Assembly (NCBI GenBank): GCA_039519185.1
Contig: CM076851.1
Coordinates: 53,860,751-53,924,750 of the forward strand
Source of the DNA: Astragalus membranaceus
Taxonomy: Eukaryota; Streptophyta; Magnoliopsida; Fabales; Fabaceae
Direction: 5' to 3'
DNA length: 64,000 nucleotides
Part shown: one piece after another, positions 44,656-56,300 of the stretch
Layout: each line of letters opens with the position of its first letter
Numbering within the stretch: position 1 is the stretch's first letter
Program-made: the position numbers and the translations under genes
Notes under the pieces: generated by a model
What the model saw: the letters and a program-made list of their open reading frames with translations, nothing else
Databases searched by the model: none
Told to the model about the DNA's origin: nothing

Positions 44656-47512
44656 TCAATCCTTGAGGGCAGTGACATAGCTCACTTGACTTAGCCCTTC
44701 CTCAAAATGCTTCACACGCTGCCCATTGACCTTAAAAGTGGTACCATCTTCATGAGATACCTCAAGCACTCCATAAGGAAAAACTTGAGTAACAGTGTAG
44801 GGTCCATACCACCTTGAGCGTAACTTTCCTGGGAAAAGACACAAACGTGAGTTATAAATTAAAACTTTTTCACCAACATGGAATTCACGCTGCTGGATGC
44901 GCTTATCATGCCACTTTTTAGTCCGCTCCTTATATAACTTGGCATTCTCATAAGCTCCCAGACGGAGCTCATCCAATTCATCGAGCTGCAGCAACCTGTT
45001 TTCACCTGTAAGCTGAGCATCAAAGTTTAGAAATCTTAAAGCCCAAAGTGCTTTATGCTCTAATTCAACAGGCAAATGACATGATTTTCCAAAAACAAGA
45101 CGGTAAGGAGACATCCCAATGGGAGTTTTAAAAGCAGTTCTATAGGCCCATAGTGCATCATCAAGTTTCAAAGACCAATCCTTTCTTGATGCACTGATTG
45201 TATTCTCTAAAATCCTTTTCAGCTCTCTGTTTGAAATTTCAACCTGGCCACTAGTTTGTGGATGGTAGGGAGTTGTCACCTTATGAGTGACACCATATTT
45301 GCTCAAAAGATTTTCAAATTGTTTATTGCAAAAATGGGTGCCACCATCACTAATAATTGCTCGGGGAGTGCCAAATCTTGTAAAAATATTTTTCTTTAAA
45401 AATCTCACTACCACCCGAGCATCATTAGTGGGTAAGGCTACGGCTTCTACCCACTTAGACACATAATCTACAGCAACAAGAATATATTGATTTGAAAAAG
45501 ATTTAGGGAAGGGCCCCATAAAGTCAATACCCCATACATCAAATATCTCACAAAGCAAAATGTTGTTCAAAGGAATCTCTTGACGCCTAGAAATATTGCC
45601 ACTCCTTTGACAACTATCACAAGCTTTCACAAATTCATGAGCATCTTTAAATATAGTAGGCCAATAAAAACCACATTGTAAAACTTTATATGCGGTTCTA
45701 TTTGGGCCAAAGTGGCCACCTACCTCTTTAGAATGACAATGCTCAAGGATAGAAGTTACCTCATCCATAGGCACACAACGCCTAATAACCTTGTCTCCAC
45801 ATACTTTAAATAGGTAAGGGTCATCCCACAAGTACTGTCTAGCATCAGAAATTAATTTCTTCTTTTGCTGAAAAGAAAAATCAGGGGGAACAACCTTACC
45901 CACCAAATAGTTGACAATGTCTGCAAACCAAGGAATAGTAGAAATAGCTAGAAGTCTCTCATCAGGGAAAACCTCCTTGATCTCCCCATCATTTGAGGCC
46001 TGCATCACACTATGGTCAAGCCTTGAGAGGTGGTCAGCTACCAAGTTCTCTGAGCCTTTCTTGTCTCTAATCTCCAAGTCAAATTCTTGTAGTAACAAAA
46101 TCCACCTGATTAACCTGGGCTTAGCATCCTGTTTTCCAAGCAAATATCTAATGGCACCATGGTCAGTGTAAACAATAACTTTAGAAAGAACAAGGTAATG
46201 ACGAAACTTGTCAAAAGCAAACACTACAGCTAGCAACTCTTTCTCTGTGGTAGTATAATTTCTTTGAGCATCATCAAGAGTGCGACTAGCGTAGTAAATG
46301 GTATAGAATACCTTATTCTTTCTTTGCCCCAAAACAGCCCCCACAGCAGTATCACTAGCATCAAACATAATTTCAAAGGGAAGCGACCAATCAGGGGAAA
46401 CAACAACAGGGGCACTAATTAATTTTTTCTTTAAACAATTAAAAGCCTTCAAACAGGTGTCAAAAAAATCAAAAGTGGTCTCCTTAACCAAGAGGTCAGT
46501 CATAGGTTTTGCAATTTTTGAGAAGTCTTTAACAAACCTCCTATAGAAGCCGGCATGGCCTAGAAAACTATGGACCCCCTTAACAGAATTGGGTGGGGGC
46601 AACTTTGCAATTACCTCAACCTTTGCAGGATCAACTTCAATACCTCTAGTGGACACCTTATGTCCTAGAATAATGCAATCTTGGACCATAAATTGGCACT
46701 TCTCCCAATTGAGCACTAAATTAGTATCCCTGCATCTCTGCAACACTGAATTCAAGTTATGTAAACAATCCTCATAAGAGGATCCAAAAACAGTAAAATC
46801 ATCCATGAATATCTCAATGCATTTTTCAACCAAGTCAGAGAAAATAGCCATCATGCATCTTTGGAAAGTGGCAGTGGGAATTACATAAGCCGAATGGCAT
46901 CCTTTTATATGCAAATGTTCCATATGGGCAAGTAAAAGTAGTTTTTTCTTGATCTTCAAAAGCCACTGGTATTTGCAAATAACCGGAATATCCATCCAAA
47001 CAACAATAATAATCATGACCTGCCACTCTCTCAAGCATTTGGTCAATAAAGGGAAGGGGGAAGTGATCTTTCCGGGTGGCATCATTTAATTTTCTATAAT
47101 CAATGCACATACGCCACCCGGTAGTTTTCCTAACTGCAATTAATTCATTTTTATCATTCTCCATCACAGTAGCACCTCCCTTTTTAGGAACACATTGAAC
47201 AGGACTTACCCACTTACTATCAGAGATAGGATAGATGATACCTGCATCAAGAAGCTTAATCACTTCCTTTTTGACCACCTCTTTCATGTTGGGATTGAGG
47301 CGGCGTTGAGGTAGTGCACGGGGTTGGTAATCATCCTCCTTGTAAATCTTGTGAGTGCAAATTGATGGGCTAATGCCTTTTATATCATGAATAGACCAAC
47401 CAAAGGCCTCTTTGTTGGCCCTTAATACCCTCAAAAGCTTATCCTCCATAGTGTATGTCAAATCTGCAGAAATAATCACAGGCAAAGAGGAAGGGGGGGT
47501 GCAAGAAAGCAT
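44656..47512 (-). pseudogene. Athila-B pol: reverse transcriptase, RNase H, integrase
   Basis: On the minus strand the order is reverse transcriptase (WRMCIDYRKLNDATRKDHFP, MPFGLCN, catalytic FMDDF), RNase H (EIMFDASDTAVGAVLGQ, then TEKELLAVVFAFDKFRHYL), integrase zinc region (H..H..CDSC), and the integrase core with GIDFMGPF, IISDGGTHF and the Glu in SGQVEISNRE. The C-terminal part ends like Athila-A's. A frame change near 46885 falls just after MPFGLCN and breaks the polymerase. From there the frame is open to the stop at 44656, so RNase H and integrase are intact at reading-frame level. Confidence 0.92.
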
Positions 47513-48479
47513 ATTTTACATTTGAAGGAAGAGGCTTTAATTCAAGCTCAGGAGCCTCTTCAATTGAAGGTTTGGGATTTGGAGTATTACCCCATTCCAA
47601 TTCCTCAAATCTATAGTTACTCCAATTTTTCTGAGGGTGGTGAGCCTGCAAAAACATTAAGAACTCTTCTTCCTCACCACCCTGCAATATGCCAAGTCCC
47701 TGCACAGTAAGTACTTTTTCTAGAGGGTCCTGAATTCTAAAATCATCAAAACTTTCAGAGGTAACCACCTCATTAATATCCATAGCTTGAATAAAATTAC
47801 AAGAAGCAAATGAGGAAGGATTTTTTAATGAGTTCAAGACTTGAAATACAACTTCCTCATCTCCAAATCTCAAAGTCAATTTTCCCTGTTGAACATCAAT
47901 TAAGCTTTTTCCTGTAGCTAAGAAAGGACGCCCCAAAATAATTGGGACTTCCTCATCTTCTTCCATATCCAATACAACAAAATCTGCAAGGAAAATAAAC
48001 TTATCAACTTTAACTAAAACATCTTCCACCACTCCACGGGGGTGGGAAATGGATCTATCAGCTAGCTGCAAAGTGACGTTAGTAGGATGTGGTTCCTGCA
48101 AACCAAGCTTTCTAAAAACAGAAAAAGGCATCAAATTTATACTTGCTCCTAAATCACATAAAGCCTTTTCAAAATGAGAGTTACCAATTGTACAAGGGAT
48201 AGTAAAACTACCTGGGTCTTTAAGCTTAGGTGGTAACTTTTTTAGAACTATAGCAGAACATTCCTCATTAAGCCTAACTGTCTCAAAGCCTTCTAACTTC
48301 CTTTTGTTAGAAATAATTTCTTTTAAAAATTTGGCATATTTAGGCATTTGAGTAATAGCTTCAGCAAAAGGAATGTTGATATGCAATTTTCTAAATATTT
48401 CAAGAAATTTGGCAAATTTCTTATCATGCTGCTCATTTTTAAGTCTTTGAGGATAAGGAACATTTACCTTTGCTTGCTC
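47439..48479 (-). pseudogene. Athila-B protease region
   Basis: On the minus strand this segment follows gag in the same frame after a TAA at 48480-48482. It contains the Athila aspartic protease: ALCDLGASINLMPFSVF, with the active-site Asp-Leu-Gly-Ala, and later VPIILGRPFLATG. The processing protease matures the polyprotein. Near 47510, in a C-rich run, the frame shifts relative to reverse transcriptase. Confidence 0.85.
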
Positions 48480-50134
48480 TTATTTTTCCCTTTCCTTTTT
48501 GCTTTCCTCAGAAGTGCTCCCCTCAATAGGAGCTTGTATTTCTTTCTCGGGCGCCCGTCCATCTTGATTGTTTTCTTGAACCAGCTCCTTGCCACTCCTA
48601 AGAGTGACAGCCTTGCAATGCTCATTTCTTGGATTAGGCTCAGTTTGGGTAGGCAGTGAGCCTTGAGGCCTTTGAGACAACACAGTAATGAGATTTGAGA
48701 TTTGACCCTTCAGGCTTCCAAATTCGTTGTTCATGGCTCCAATTTGGCCCTCCAGGCTTCCAAATTTGTTGTCCATGGCTCCAATTTGGCCCTCCAAGCT
48801 TCCAAATTTTTCATTTGTCTGCTGCATAAACCTTGTCAACACATCATTGGTATCCAAGTTTTTCTCCTCTTGCCTTTGCACATGTGGAGGCTTATAGGAG
48901 TTCGAGCTTTGCTCCTTTTGTTGTCCTCCCCAAGAGAAATTAGGGTGATTTCTCCAAGCCGGATTGTAAGTGTTTGAATAAGGGTCATTTTGGGTCCGGT
49001 TGGAATTCTGAACATAATTGGCCTCTTCAGTTGAAGTTGTTGGCCGGCCCTGTGCTTTTATCAGGTCTTCAATGGATTGCAACCTCTCATCAGTCCTGTC
49101 CATGTAATTGGATAAAACACCCATGCACGGGTGTCCAACTTTTTCCATGTATCTAACTAAAGCCTCTTGCATACCAGGCCTTAACTCACTTTTCTTCTGA
49201 CCAAGATAGTTGACTTCTTCAGTTAGGCCTCCCCAGAGGTTATTCGTGATGTCACTAGTGGAGGTAATTATTGAAGTAGATTGAGCTTGTACCTTCATCA
49301 GAGATTGCATCTGTTTAGAGAGAGCATCCAGCTTTATGTTAACACTAGTGTTCAACCTTGTAGATCCCAGCTGATTTCTTAATGTGTCTGTCACTTGTCT
49401 CCCATTGGGCATTATCGGCTGCTATCTCTGCAATTAAGTCATATACTGTCGCAGGTTCCCCATTCATTAGAGAGCCTCCACAAGCCATATTAACAATTCC
49501 CCTATTTTGAGAAGATAATCCGTTGCAAAAATATTCAAGCAATTGCCACTTCTCAAATCCATGATGTGGACAACTTCGGAGTAAGTCTTGAAATCTTTCC
49601 CAAGCTTCATGTAAAGATTCTTGCTCGAGTTGAGCAAAGCTGATTATTGCACCTCAGATCTTAGTAGTCTTACCTGGAGGAAAATATTTAGTCAAGAATT
49701 TTTGCTTCAGTTGATCCCAAGTGGTAATGGACTCAGCAGGTTGAGAGTCTAGCCAAGCAGATGCCTTGTCAGCCAATGACCATGGAAACAGTCTCACTCT
49801 AATGGCATCAGGAGTGACACCATTACAAATTACTGAGTCTGCCACCCTCAAGAAGTTTCTAAGATGGGTGTGCGGGTCTTCTGTTGGTGTACCTCTGAAC
49901 ATAGTAGAATTCTGAACCATTTGAATTAAGCTTGGTTTGAGCTCAAAATTAGTAGCTTGCACAGGTGGATTGACTATGCTCGTAGTGACTGATAACCGCT
50001 GTGGGAGTAAAGTAGTCCCGAAGAGTTCTTCTCGGATTGGCAGCCATCGCTCTTGTCTCTTTTCTTATCCTTCGAGCAGTTCTTTCAATTTCTAGATCAA
50101 AAACCAAAATAGGCTCCTGGGAGCGGGTGAGCAT
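48480..50134 (-). pseudogene. Athila-B gag, several breaks
   Basis: It starts at the ATG at 50134 (MLTRSQEPILVFDLE). The retrotransposon gag domain follows (RVRLFPWSLADKASAWLD, TWDQLKQKFLTKYFPP), then WERFQDLLRSCPHHGFEKWQ. The C-terminal part is Gln/Asn-rich and holds three imperfect copies of a KFGSLEGQIGAM-type 13-residue repeat. Breaks: a frame change near 49960-49990, an in-frame TGA at 49654-49656, a frame change near 49360-49410, and TAA at 48480-48482 separating it from protease. Gag of this family forms the particle and binds RNA. Confidence 0.88.
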
Positions 50135-50278
50135 GCACGAGTAATAGTAATAAAAATTAAACTAATTAATAAAATAAAACTAAATATAATTTTTTTTCTT
50201 TTTATTAAATTAAAACAAGAAATGAAATAAATGTCTAAAGCAATAAAAAATCTTTTTCGTTTAATATTATTAAATTAA

Positions 50279-50296
50279 TCCCCGGCAACGGCGCCA
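50279..50296 (-). promoter_or_regulatory. Primer-binding site, tRNA-Asp type
   Basis: On the minus strand TGGCGCCGTTGCCGGGGA lies six bases after the 5' LTR. This is the usual primer site of Athila/Calypso elements. Confidence 0.88.
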
Positions 50297-50302
50297 AAAA
50301 CT

Positions 50303-51585
50303 TGTTGCGTCAAAGACACACTAGAGCAAGTGTACTCTATCGCAGAAGTAGTATAAAAAATATCGTCTCCACAGGGATTAATTAACAAGTACCAAACTAC
50401 TTAAAATTAATTATTATTTAGACGAACGAATGTTTGGTTGTTATAGAAACTAAAATAAAAAGAAATAAATAGCAATAATTAAAATGTAAAGTTTAACCAA
50501 TGGAGAGAAGCCTAGGGTCATGGTTTCACTTGCAAGCTTCGATTCCTCTATGTCTAATTCTGCCTGAATCCCCTTATTTTATTCAATTACCAATCCCTTT
50601 ACTAAAGCTATTAATCCGTTTGGTCATTCGCGATTAATATTCTTTTTCCTAAATTAACCCTTGTTTGGTCATGCAAGAATTTAAATTCAAGAAAAGCATA
50701 AGGTACAAAAAGGTTGAATGATTGGAAGACTAAATTAAAGTTTGGTCATTCATTAATTATAGTCTCAATTATCCTATAGGTCCACCAACTAATTGCAGTA
50801 CGGTCGCTGATCAACTAATTGATTATGAACATGCAAAGGTTGTCAATCCTAATTATGTGATAAAAGCAATAGGATAATATCAATTGAAATAAAAACCAGG
50901 AATTCAAAGTATAAATTAAAACATAAAAAGGTCTCTAATCAAGCAAGATCCACCTAGACCCTAGAAGAGGATTTAGCTATCCATAGTGTTCGAGAACAAT
51001 AAAATAAAATTAGGAGTCATAAACTACAGAGATAAAAATAACCCGGAATAGAGAAATTTCTGATCCTGCAAATTTCGTCTCCTTTTTCTGCTCCAGAGCT
51101 TTCTCACGATGTCAAGAACGAGCACCCAAAACTCTCTCCTCTATTTGCCGGCGGTACTGTTTGCTACTCGTGTGCGTGACTTTCTCTCCGTACGGCTGCG
51201 TTCTCCTTAGTTCCTTTTAATTATCAAAATTAATTACTGTTTTTGTGCGGCTCCCCCCACAATTGAATATGCACTTCCTTTTTATATCTCTCCTAGCCTT
51301 TAGCCTTCTGTGCAAGCCTTATTTAATCATGGGCCTTTAACTTTCATTCTTTTTCCTTATGCGTGGATTTGGGCCGTTGCTAAAAGCAACTCAAATTTCT
51401 TGGTGTAATCCCACACATATATAATATACATCGGTGGCTTCAAATTAAACTTTCATTCTTTTTATCTTTTCTCCTTCCTGCAAATATAGAGTAATTTGAG
51501 CCACTTATTTATTTAATTAGTAATAGTTACTCTAAAAGTGACTCAAAAATATCTCTAAAAAAATGCACTAATTTGGAGTTTATCA
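50303..51585 (-). repeat. 5' LTR of Athila-B (1283 bp)
   Basis: Same ends as the 3' LTR. It is followed by the ATAAT duplication. Confidence 0.92.
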
Positions 51586-52194
51586 ATAATATTCAGCACT
51601 GTTACAGCATGACGCAATTGAAAAGTTTATGCTATCATTCTAACTCGAACAAATTAGGTCTTAAATATGAAGTTAGGATTACCATGTCACGTGTCACCTT
51701 TTGATGCATCAAATTCCATCCATTATTACTCTTCGTTTGTAACTCCCAGTAACTTCGTTTGTTACCGACAAACTTTTAACTTCCACTAACTTCCTCTAAC
51801 TTGGAAAAAGAAAGGACAAACTTGTTAATATTTGAGGTAGTAATGTTAGTTTAGTAAATAGTTGGATAGTAGAGAAGGCTTTAGTTGATAGTTGGAAGCT
51901 GATAGTAGTTAATTAGTAGTGTGATGTTTGGAGTAAAAGAATAGTTGTATTGCTCTCAAATTGGTCACAAATGACTTGATTACAAATGCTCCCAAGCTTG
52001 CCTATTTATAGGTGCTTGAGGATGGTTCTAGATAATTCTACATGATTAGCATCTCTAATATATTCTAGATTTATCTTGTACTTGTAGCTTCCACTACAAG
52101 AATAAGTGCTTTTTCCTGCCATTTTTTCCGACGAACTCTTATTCGTCGCAATTTCCGACGGATTTCCGACGAAAAAGTCGTCGCAAATGTTCAG

Positions 52195-52376
52195 AAAAAA
52201 GGATTATAAGGCATTACTGCAAAAGGATTTCGAGGTTGTGAATGCTGGTGGAGAACGGAAGCGTCTCCTAAATATAGCAATGCAACTACGTAAATGTTGT
52301 AATCACCCATATCTTTTCCAAGGCGCTGAACCTGGTCCTCCCTATACAACAGGAGACCATCTTGTTACAAGTGCTG
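52195..52376 (+). pseudogene. Captured ISWI-type chromatin remodeller exon
   Basis: One frame reads YKALLQKDFEVVNAGGERK, then LNIAMQLRKCCNHPYLFQG and EPGPPYTTGDHLV. This is the segment between the two ATPase lobes of plant ISWI-family remodellers (SNF2 superfamily). It starts after an acceptor-like TTCAG and ends at a donor (GCTG/GTAAAT). Only about 60 residues are present, so no ATPase activity is possible. Confidence 0.85.
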
Positions 52377-52724
52377 GTAAATTTTTGCTACATTGATACT
52401 TAAAATGTCCTTTTCAGATATGAATCAGTAGTAGCTTGTGTAATTTTTCTTGGTGATTTGACACTGATTTGGTGGATAAATGACACATGCACTTTTCTTT
52501 ACAGACTAATTCATGATTTAACCAATTAATTCATAGTATTCATCTAGTTTCTAGAAGTTTATATTTCAAAAAATGCCTCATGTAGCTCACTGGCTTCTTT
52601 GGGTTTGGAGATGTTTTTTTTTGTTATCACTGGCTTCTGTGGAAAGAATTTAAGTGATAGAGAGGAAAATGTTGGTATATCATTGTTTAATTAAACTTAA
52701 ATTAATATGTTTTACACTGTGCAG

Positions 52725-52880
52725 AGACGTTATACAACAGACCAATTATTGAATTTGAGATTGCAGCTCAGGAGCAAGTGAAAATTACAGAACTGCGGCT
52801 TGCAAAGCTCTTTTCAAGTAAAGAAAACATTGTTTCTACGACTAATAAATATTCCACTATTGTAGCTAAAAAGGCAGAAG
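52725..52880 (+). pseudogene. Captured exon of unidentified gene
   Basis: After an acceptor-like TTTACACTGTGCAG the frame TLYNRPIIEFEIAAQEQVKI and then LRLAKLFSSKENI runs open to a donor-like GAAG/GTACTT. I do not recognise the parent. It may belong with the next segment. Confidence 0.45.
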
Positions 52881-52959
52881 GTACTTCTGGTTATTTTGTT
52901 ATGTTTTATGTTTGGTTATTTTAGAAACACTTCTTCAAATTTGGATCTGATTTCTAAGA

Positions 52960-53120
52960 ACTTATGAAAGCTGGCCTGGATTTTGGTGCACTTGTAGCTG
53001 CTCATGAATCCTCAATGGAGATAACAGAAACAAGTGATAAAGGTGGTGGTGATTCTGCTCAGTCTCCAAAACTAGCTCGCATCCCTTCAAAAAAGAAAAG
53101 TAAAGCACAGAAGATGAATA
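52960..53120 (+). pseudogene. Captured exon of unidentified gene
   Basis: After TTTCTAAG the frame reads AGLDFGALVAAHESSMEI, then a Ser/Lys-rich tail (ARIPSKKKSKAQKM). Composition is coding-like and unlike the AT-rich flanks. The parent gene is unknown. Confidence 0.45.
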
Positions 53121-53827
53121 TGATATACCTACTCTTTTGTCATACACTGATCACTTAGTAATATTCTTTTGTATGAGTTTTATGCAACACATTTTCTTTT
53201 AATTTAGTCTCTAGTCTCTACAATTTTAGGATCTAAAACCTGATGATTGTTGTTTGCTGAATTATTCTGAGGTGTCTTTGTTCCTTGTAATCTTGGAACC
53301 AGGTTTTCAAGAACAAACAAAAATAATTATGTTGGGTGCGTGAGTTGTTTAAGAACCAGATTTTATTTTTTTTATTTTTTTTTTAAAAATTTCCGACGGA
53401 TTTCCGACGAAAAGTTTCGTCGGAAATGGTTTTTTGCGACGAATTTGCGACGAACATTTGTGACGGATTTGCGACGAATATGCGACGAAACTTTGCGACG
53501 AATTTGTGACGACTTTGCGACGGAGTCATTTGCGACGAAAAAATCCGTCGGAAACGATTTCCGACGAGCGATTTTGCGACGACTTTTTGTCCGTCGGAAA
53601 GTTCGTCGGAAACGTCAATTTCCGACGAAAATTGCTGCATTTGCGACGAAAATTGCCGTCGGAAATCGTCGATTTTCTTGTAGTGTTCTAGGTTTTTCTC
53701 TTTTGATATTTACATAGAATATTCTAGATTCTTTTACTTACTACATGTAATGGTAATTTCTAGAATATCTTTGATCTAGACTTCAATAGAGAAATCTAAA
53801 AATTTGCATCACTTCTTTAACAAAACT

Positions 53828-54560
53828 GATGAAACACAAAAATGTCAAACCCTGAAACTTCCACATATGCGGTTATCAAAATGAAGATAACTTTACTGAA
53901 AACACAAATGATAGAGCGAGAAAATAGTTGTTCTCTCTTCCCTTTTCTCCCTTTCGATCCGATCATATATTGGTTTGTTAATGACTTCATTGATTTCTAA
54001 TTATTAGTTTTAATTTTTTTCATTTTTTTCCTTTGTAAGGGGTCTACGTACAATACACAAATGAAAACAATGGTGCAAATGCAATTGAGTGAGGGAGAAA
54101 CCAACCAATTATTGTCTTTCACAGACTTCTCTCTTTTCTTTTTTTCCTATGTCACTGTCACTTAACATCATGCCGTTAGTTTTGCTCACCAAATACCACT
54201 AGCATTCTTATTATCTAACTTTTTATTTATTTTTTCCGTTGTTAAATGTTGTGTGCTGCAAATAGATTGTTTTGTGAGTTTCTTTGTTCAATCAGCTTAT
54301 TTATATTTTCACCATTATGATTCAGCCCCTGATTAGTTGACGTCTTGTAGTCATAGATGAGCTGAATTGCATGGATTTTGACCCTAGTTATTGAGCTGAT
54401 CCAAAGTCTATTGCTGGAGTTGGGTCTCGTGGCCCAGTTCAGAACAGATACTTTTTATTTGAAACTATGTGAAAGATATACTATGTGGACTTATCTTTTT
54501 GTTTTGACAAGTATGTAGATCCATCTTAATCTTCTATTCTTTAGCAATTTCAGTATTTTG
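53828..54560. other. Intergenic DNA
   Basis: AT- and T-rich; no gene or element ends recognised. Confidence 0.4.
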
Positions 54561-54790
54561 CACTACTAGAAAACTCGGTATTACCTACAGAATTGCTTGA
54601 AAAATTTGCAGGAAACCGGTTTCATGCGGAAATTCCTGCGAATACTAGTTGGCAATTACTTCAATCCTGGATAATTGTTTCCTGCGAATTTGTAAATCGG
54701 CAGGAAATTTCCATAGGATATTCGACAGGAATTTCCGTAGGAAATTCCGCAAGAAGTCTGCCGGAAATTTCTATGTATTATTATTTTTGT
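54561..54790 (+). mobile_element. Second CACTA terminus and subterminal repeats
   Basis: CACTACTAGAAAAC at 54561 is a CACTA-type terminus. It is followed by subterminal units built on TTTCCTGCGAAT and GGAAATTTCC. The opposite terminus (expected TTTTCTAGTAGTG) was not found, so the element is incomplete or interrupted. Confidence 0.6.
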
Positions 54791-55037
54791 TACTATTACT
54801 GAGATTTCTATATGTCAATAATTAAGTCAAAAAATAAAAGAAGGCATAACTAATTATATATCAACCTTGTTAGTTAGTTTCTCAAGGATCTAATTATAAA
54901 TACTAAAATCCGGGTTAATGCTAGTACAATTGCTTGTCAAAAAAAAGCACTTTACTATTCATGTCCCTAGAAGCCATAGCTAATTCACTCCCAACAAATC
55001 CTATAAATCATACTATATCTCATCACTAAACCCATCA

Positions 55038-55550
55038 CTATCGATCTTCAACAACCTGCTCATTATCATACGGGGGTGATGAAGGTGAACGAGATGAGGA
55101 TGCGGCAAACCCAAGATGTTTCATTAATGGTGCTACCCCTTCTCTTATTTCTAATTTAATCTCTTCTTTCATTTTCAATTTTTCTTCTTCTTGTTTCTGT
55201 AGCGAAGCATTGAATTCTTGAACCAGACTCCTCAAAGAAGCGATCTCTTCTGAATTTTTATTATCCACTGATTTACATGAAGAAGTGGGCAACATAGATT
55301 GTTTGGATTGAAGAGGAGACTGGGGTTGAGGTATAGACTGTGTGGATCGAGGTTGAGGTTGAGGTTTATGTAGAAATGTTTTGGATAAAGATTTGGGTTG
55401 ATGTATAGATTGTGTGGATTGAAGAGAAGGTCGGGTTTGAGGTAAGGATTGAGGTTGGATGAACTTAGATTGAGGTGGAGGTTGATGTTGATTGGGTTGA
55501 GGTTGAGTGACTTGATTGGTGTAGGCTAGGAGGGTTTCTGAAAAATACAT
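55038..55550 (-). CDS. CACTA-associated (En/Spm, Ptta-type) protein C-terminal fragment
   Basis: The ATG at 55550 opens a 170-residue frame. Residues 15-95 are very rich in Gln, Pro and Ser, then ASLRSLVQEFNASLQKQEEE and KEEIKLEIREGV form a likely coiled coil. The end is Ser/Pro-rich and acidic. This architecture is that of the tail of plant En/Spm (Ptta-like) transposon proteins. The upstream conserved domain is missing, so it is a remnant linked to the CACTA terminus at 54561. Confidence 0.5.
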   Translation of the reverse strand: MYFSETLLAYTNQVTQPQPNQHQPPPQSKFIQPQSLPQTRPSLQSTQSIHQPKSLSKTFLHKPQPQPRSTQSIPQPQSPLQSKQSMLPTSSCKSVDNKNSEEIASLRSLVQEFNASLQKQEEEKLKMKEEIKLEIREGVAPLMKHLGFAASSSRSPSSPPYDNEQVVEDR

Positions 55551-56300
55551 GGTATATGCCTTTGTGCGAATCTCTTCTTTTTCAAATTTTTAATTGGCTG
55601 CATAGATTTCTTAGAATTTGACATCTACATTCAAATGTAACAAAGCATCATATTCTACTCACAATAACAAGTTCAAATCCAGCACTATTTTTTGGGGTAA
55701 ACCCGGGTATCCACCGCACAGACAGCAGTGACTAATCCTTCGCTCATTGTAGGTGTATCGAGGGGCGAGACAGCTGGCTCAGAGTTTTAACACTGGTCTT
55801 AATAACTACCAACCAATCAACTACAAGAAGGGATGCATATATCTATACAACCCTTGGCTTGGTCTTAGTAACTACCAACCAATCAACTTTATCCCTTTGT
55901 CGTCTAGGATCAATATTTTCATACTCTCTCCCTTTTCGTACTTCTACAATCTTATATGGTTTATGTGTCCTCATCCCACGATTCGAAGGCTCAAACCAAT
56001 CACAATAAAACAAGACAAGCTTCTTTGTTGCTTGACTTGGCCATACAAGTTCTAGAATCTCTATGAGAACACCATAATAATCACTCGAGGTTCCATCATG
56101 TCCAATTCCACTAACACATACCCCACTATTATAAGATCTTTTTCCTTCCCCCGAGAAATTGTGTGAAATTTGTATGCATTAACAAAACAAATTGGGCATG
56201 ACTTTGCTCGTCTCAAAGGCCCCCTTGCCAGTTAGTTTTTACCTAGTCACATAAACAAAAAATTACAAATTACTCAATTAATAGGGAGTACCCAAGTCAA
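55551..56300. other. Unassigned repeat-like DNA
   Basis: Contains AACTACCAACCAATCAACT twice (about 55803-55822 and 55867-55886) and a segment with GTAAACCCGGGTATCC. No protein match. Confidence 0.4.

Larger units (their letters stand above)
40646..51585 (-). mobile_element. Athila-B, full-length Athila/Calypso-type Ty3 element
   Basis: LTRs at 40646-41927 (3') and 50303-51585 (5') enclose gag-pol on the minus strand, flanked by ATAAT at 40641-40645 and 51586-51590. The primer site is tRNA-Asp type. All coding domains are present but broken by several frameshifts and stops. There is no env-like ORF between pol and the 3' LTR; instead a GC-rich retroposon lies there. By eye the two LTRs differ at roughly 15-17 places, about 1.2 percent. 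Confidence 0.92.
40362..51606 (+). mobile_element. Solo LTR (300 bp) split by Athila-B
   Basis: The left part 40362-40645 starts TGTAACACAACC and the right part 51591-51606 ends CACTGTTACA. Flanks are GCATG at 40357-40361 and 51607-51611. A TATA box TATAAATAG lies at 40447-40455. Joined across the ATAAT duplication, it is a complete short LTR with TGTAACA/TGTTACA ends, probably copia-type. Confidence 0.82.
52092..53685 (+). mobile_element. Pack-CACTA transposon (1594 bp)
   Basis: It has inverted ends CACTACAAGAA/TTCTTGTAGTG and a three-base duplication TTC at 52089-52091 and 53686-53688, as expected for CACTA (En/Spm). Subterminal regions (52128-52190 and 53388-53670) are packed with TTCCGACGA and TTTGCGACGA units in both orientations. 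No transposase is present; the middle holds gene fragments with introns. Confidence 0.9.
51823..53822 (-). mobile_element. Solo LTR (about 403 bp), minus strand, split by a CACTA element
   Basis: The outer ends are TGTTAATATTTG at 51823 and TCTTTAACA ending at 53822, flanked by AAACT at 51818-51822 and 53823-53827. On the minus strand TATAAATAGG lies near 52002-52011. The CACTA element occupies 52092-53685. No internal domain is present, so it is a solo LTR, probably copia-type. Confidence 0.8.
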
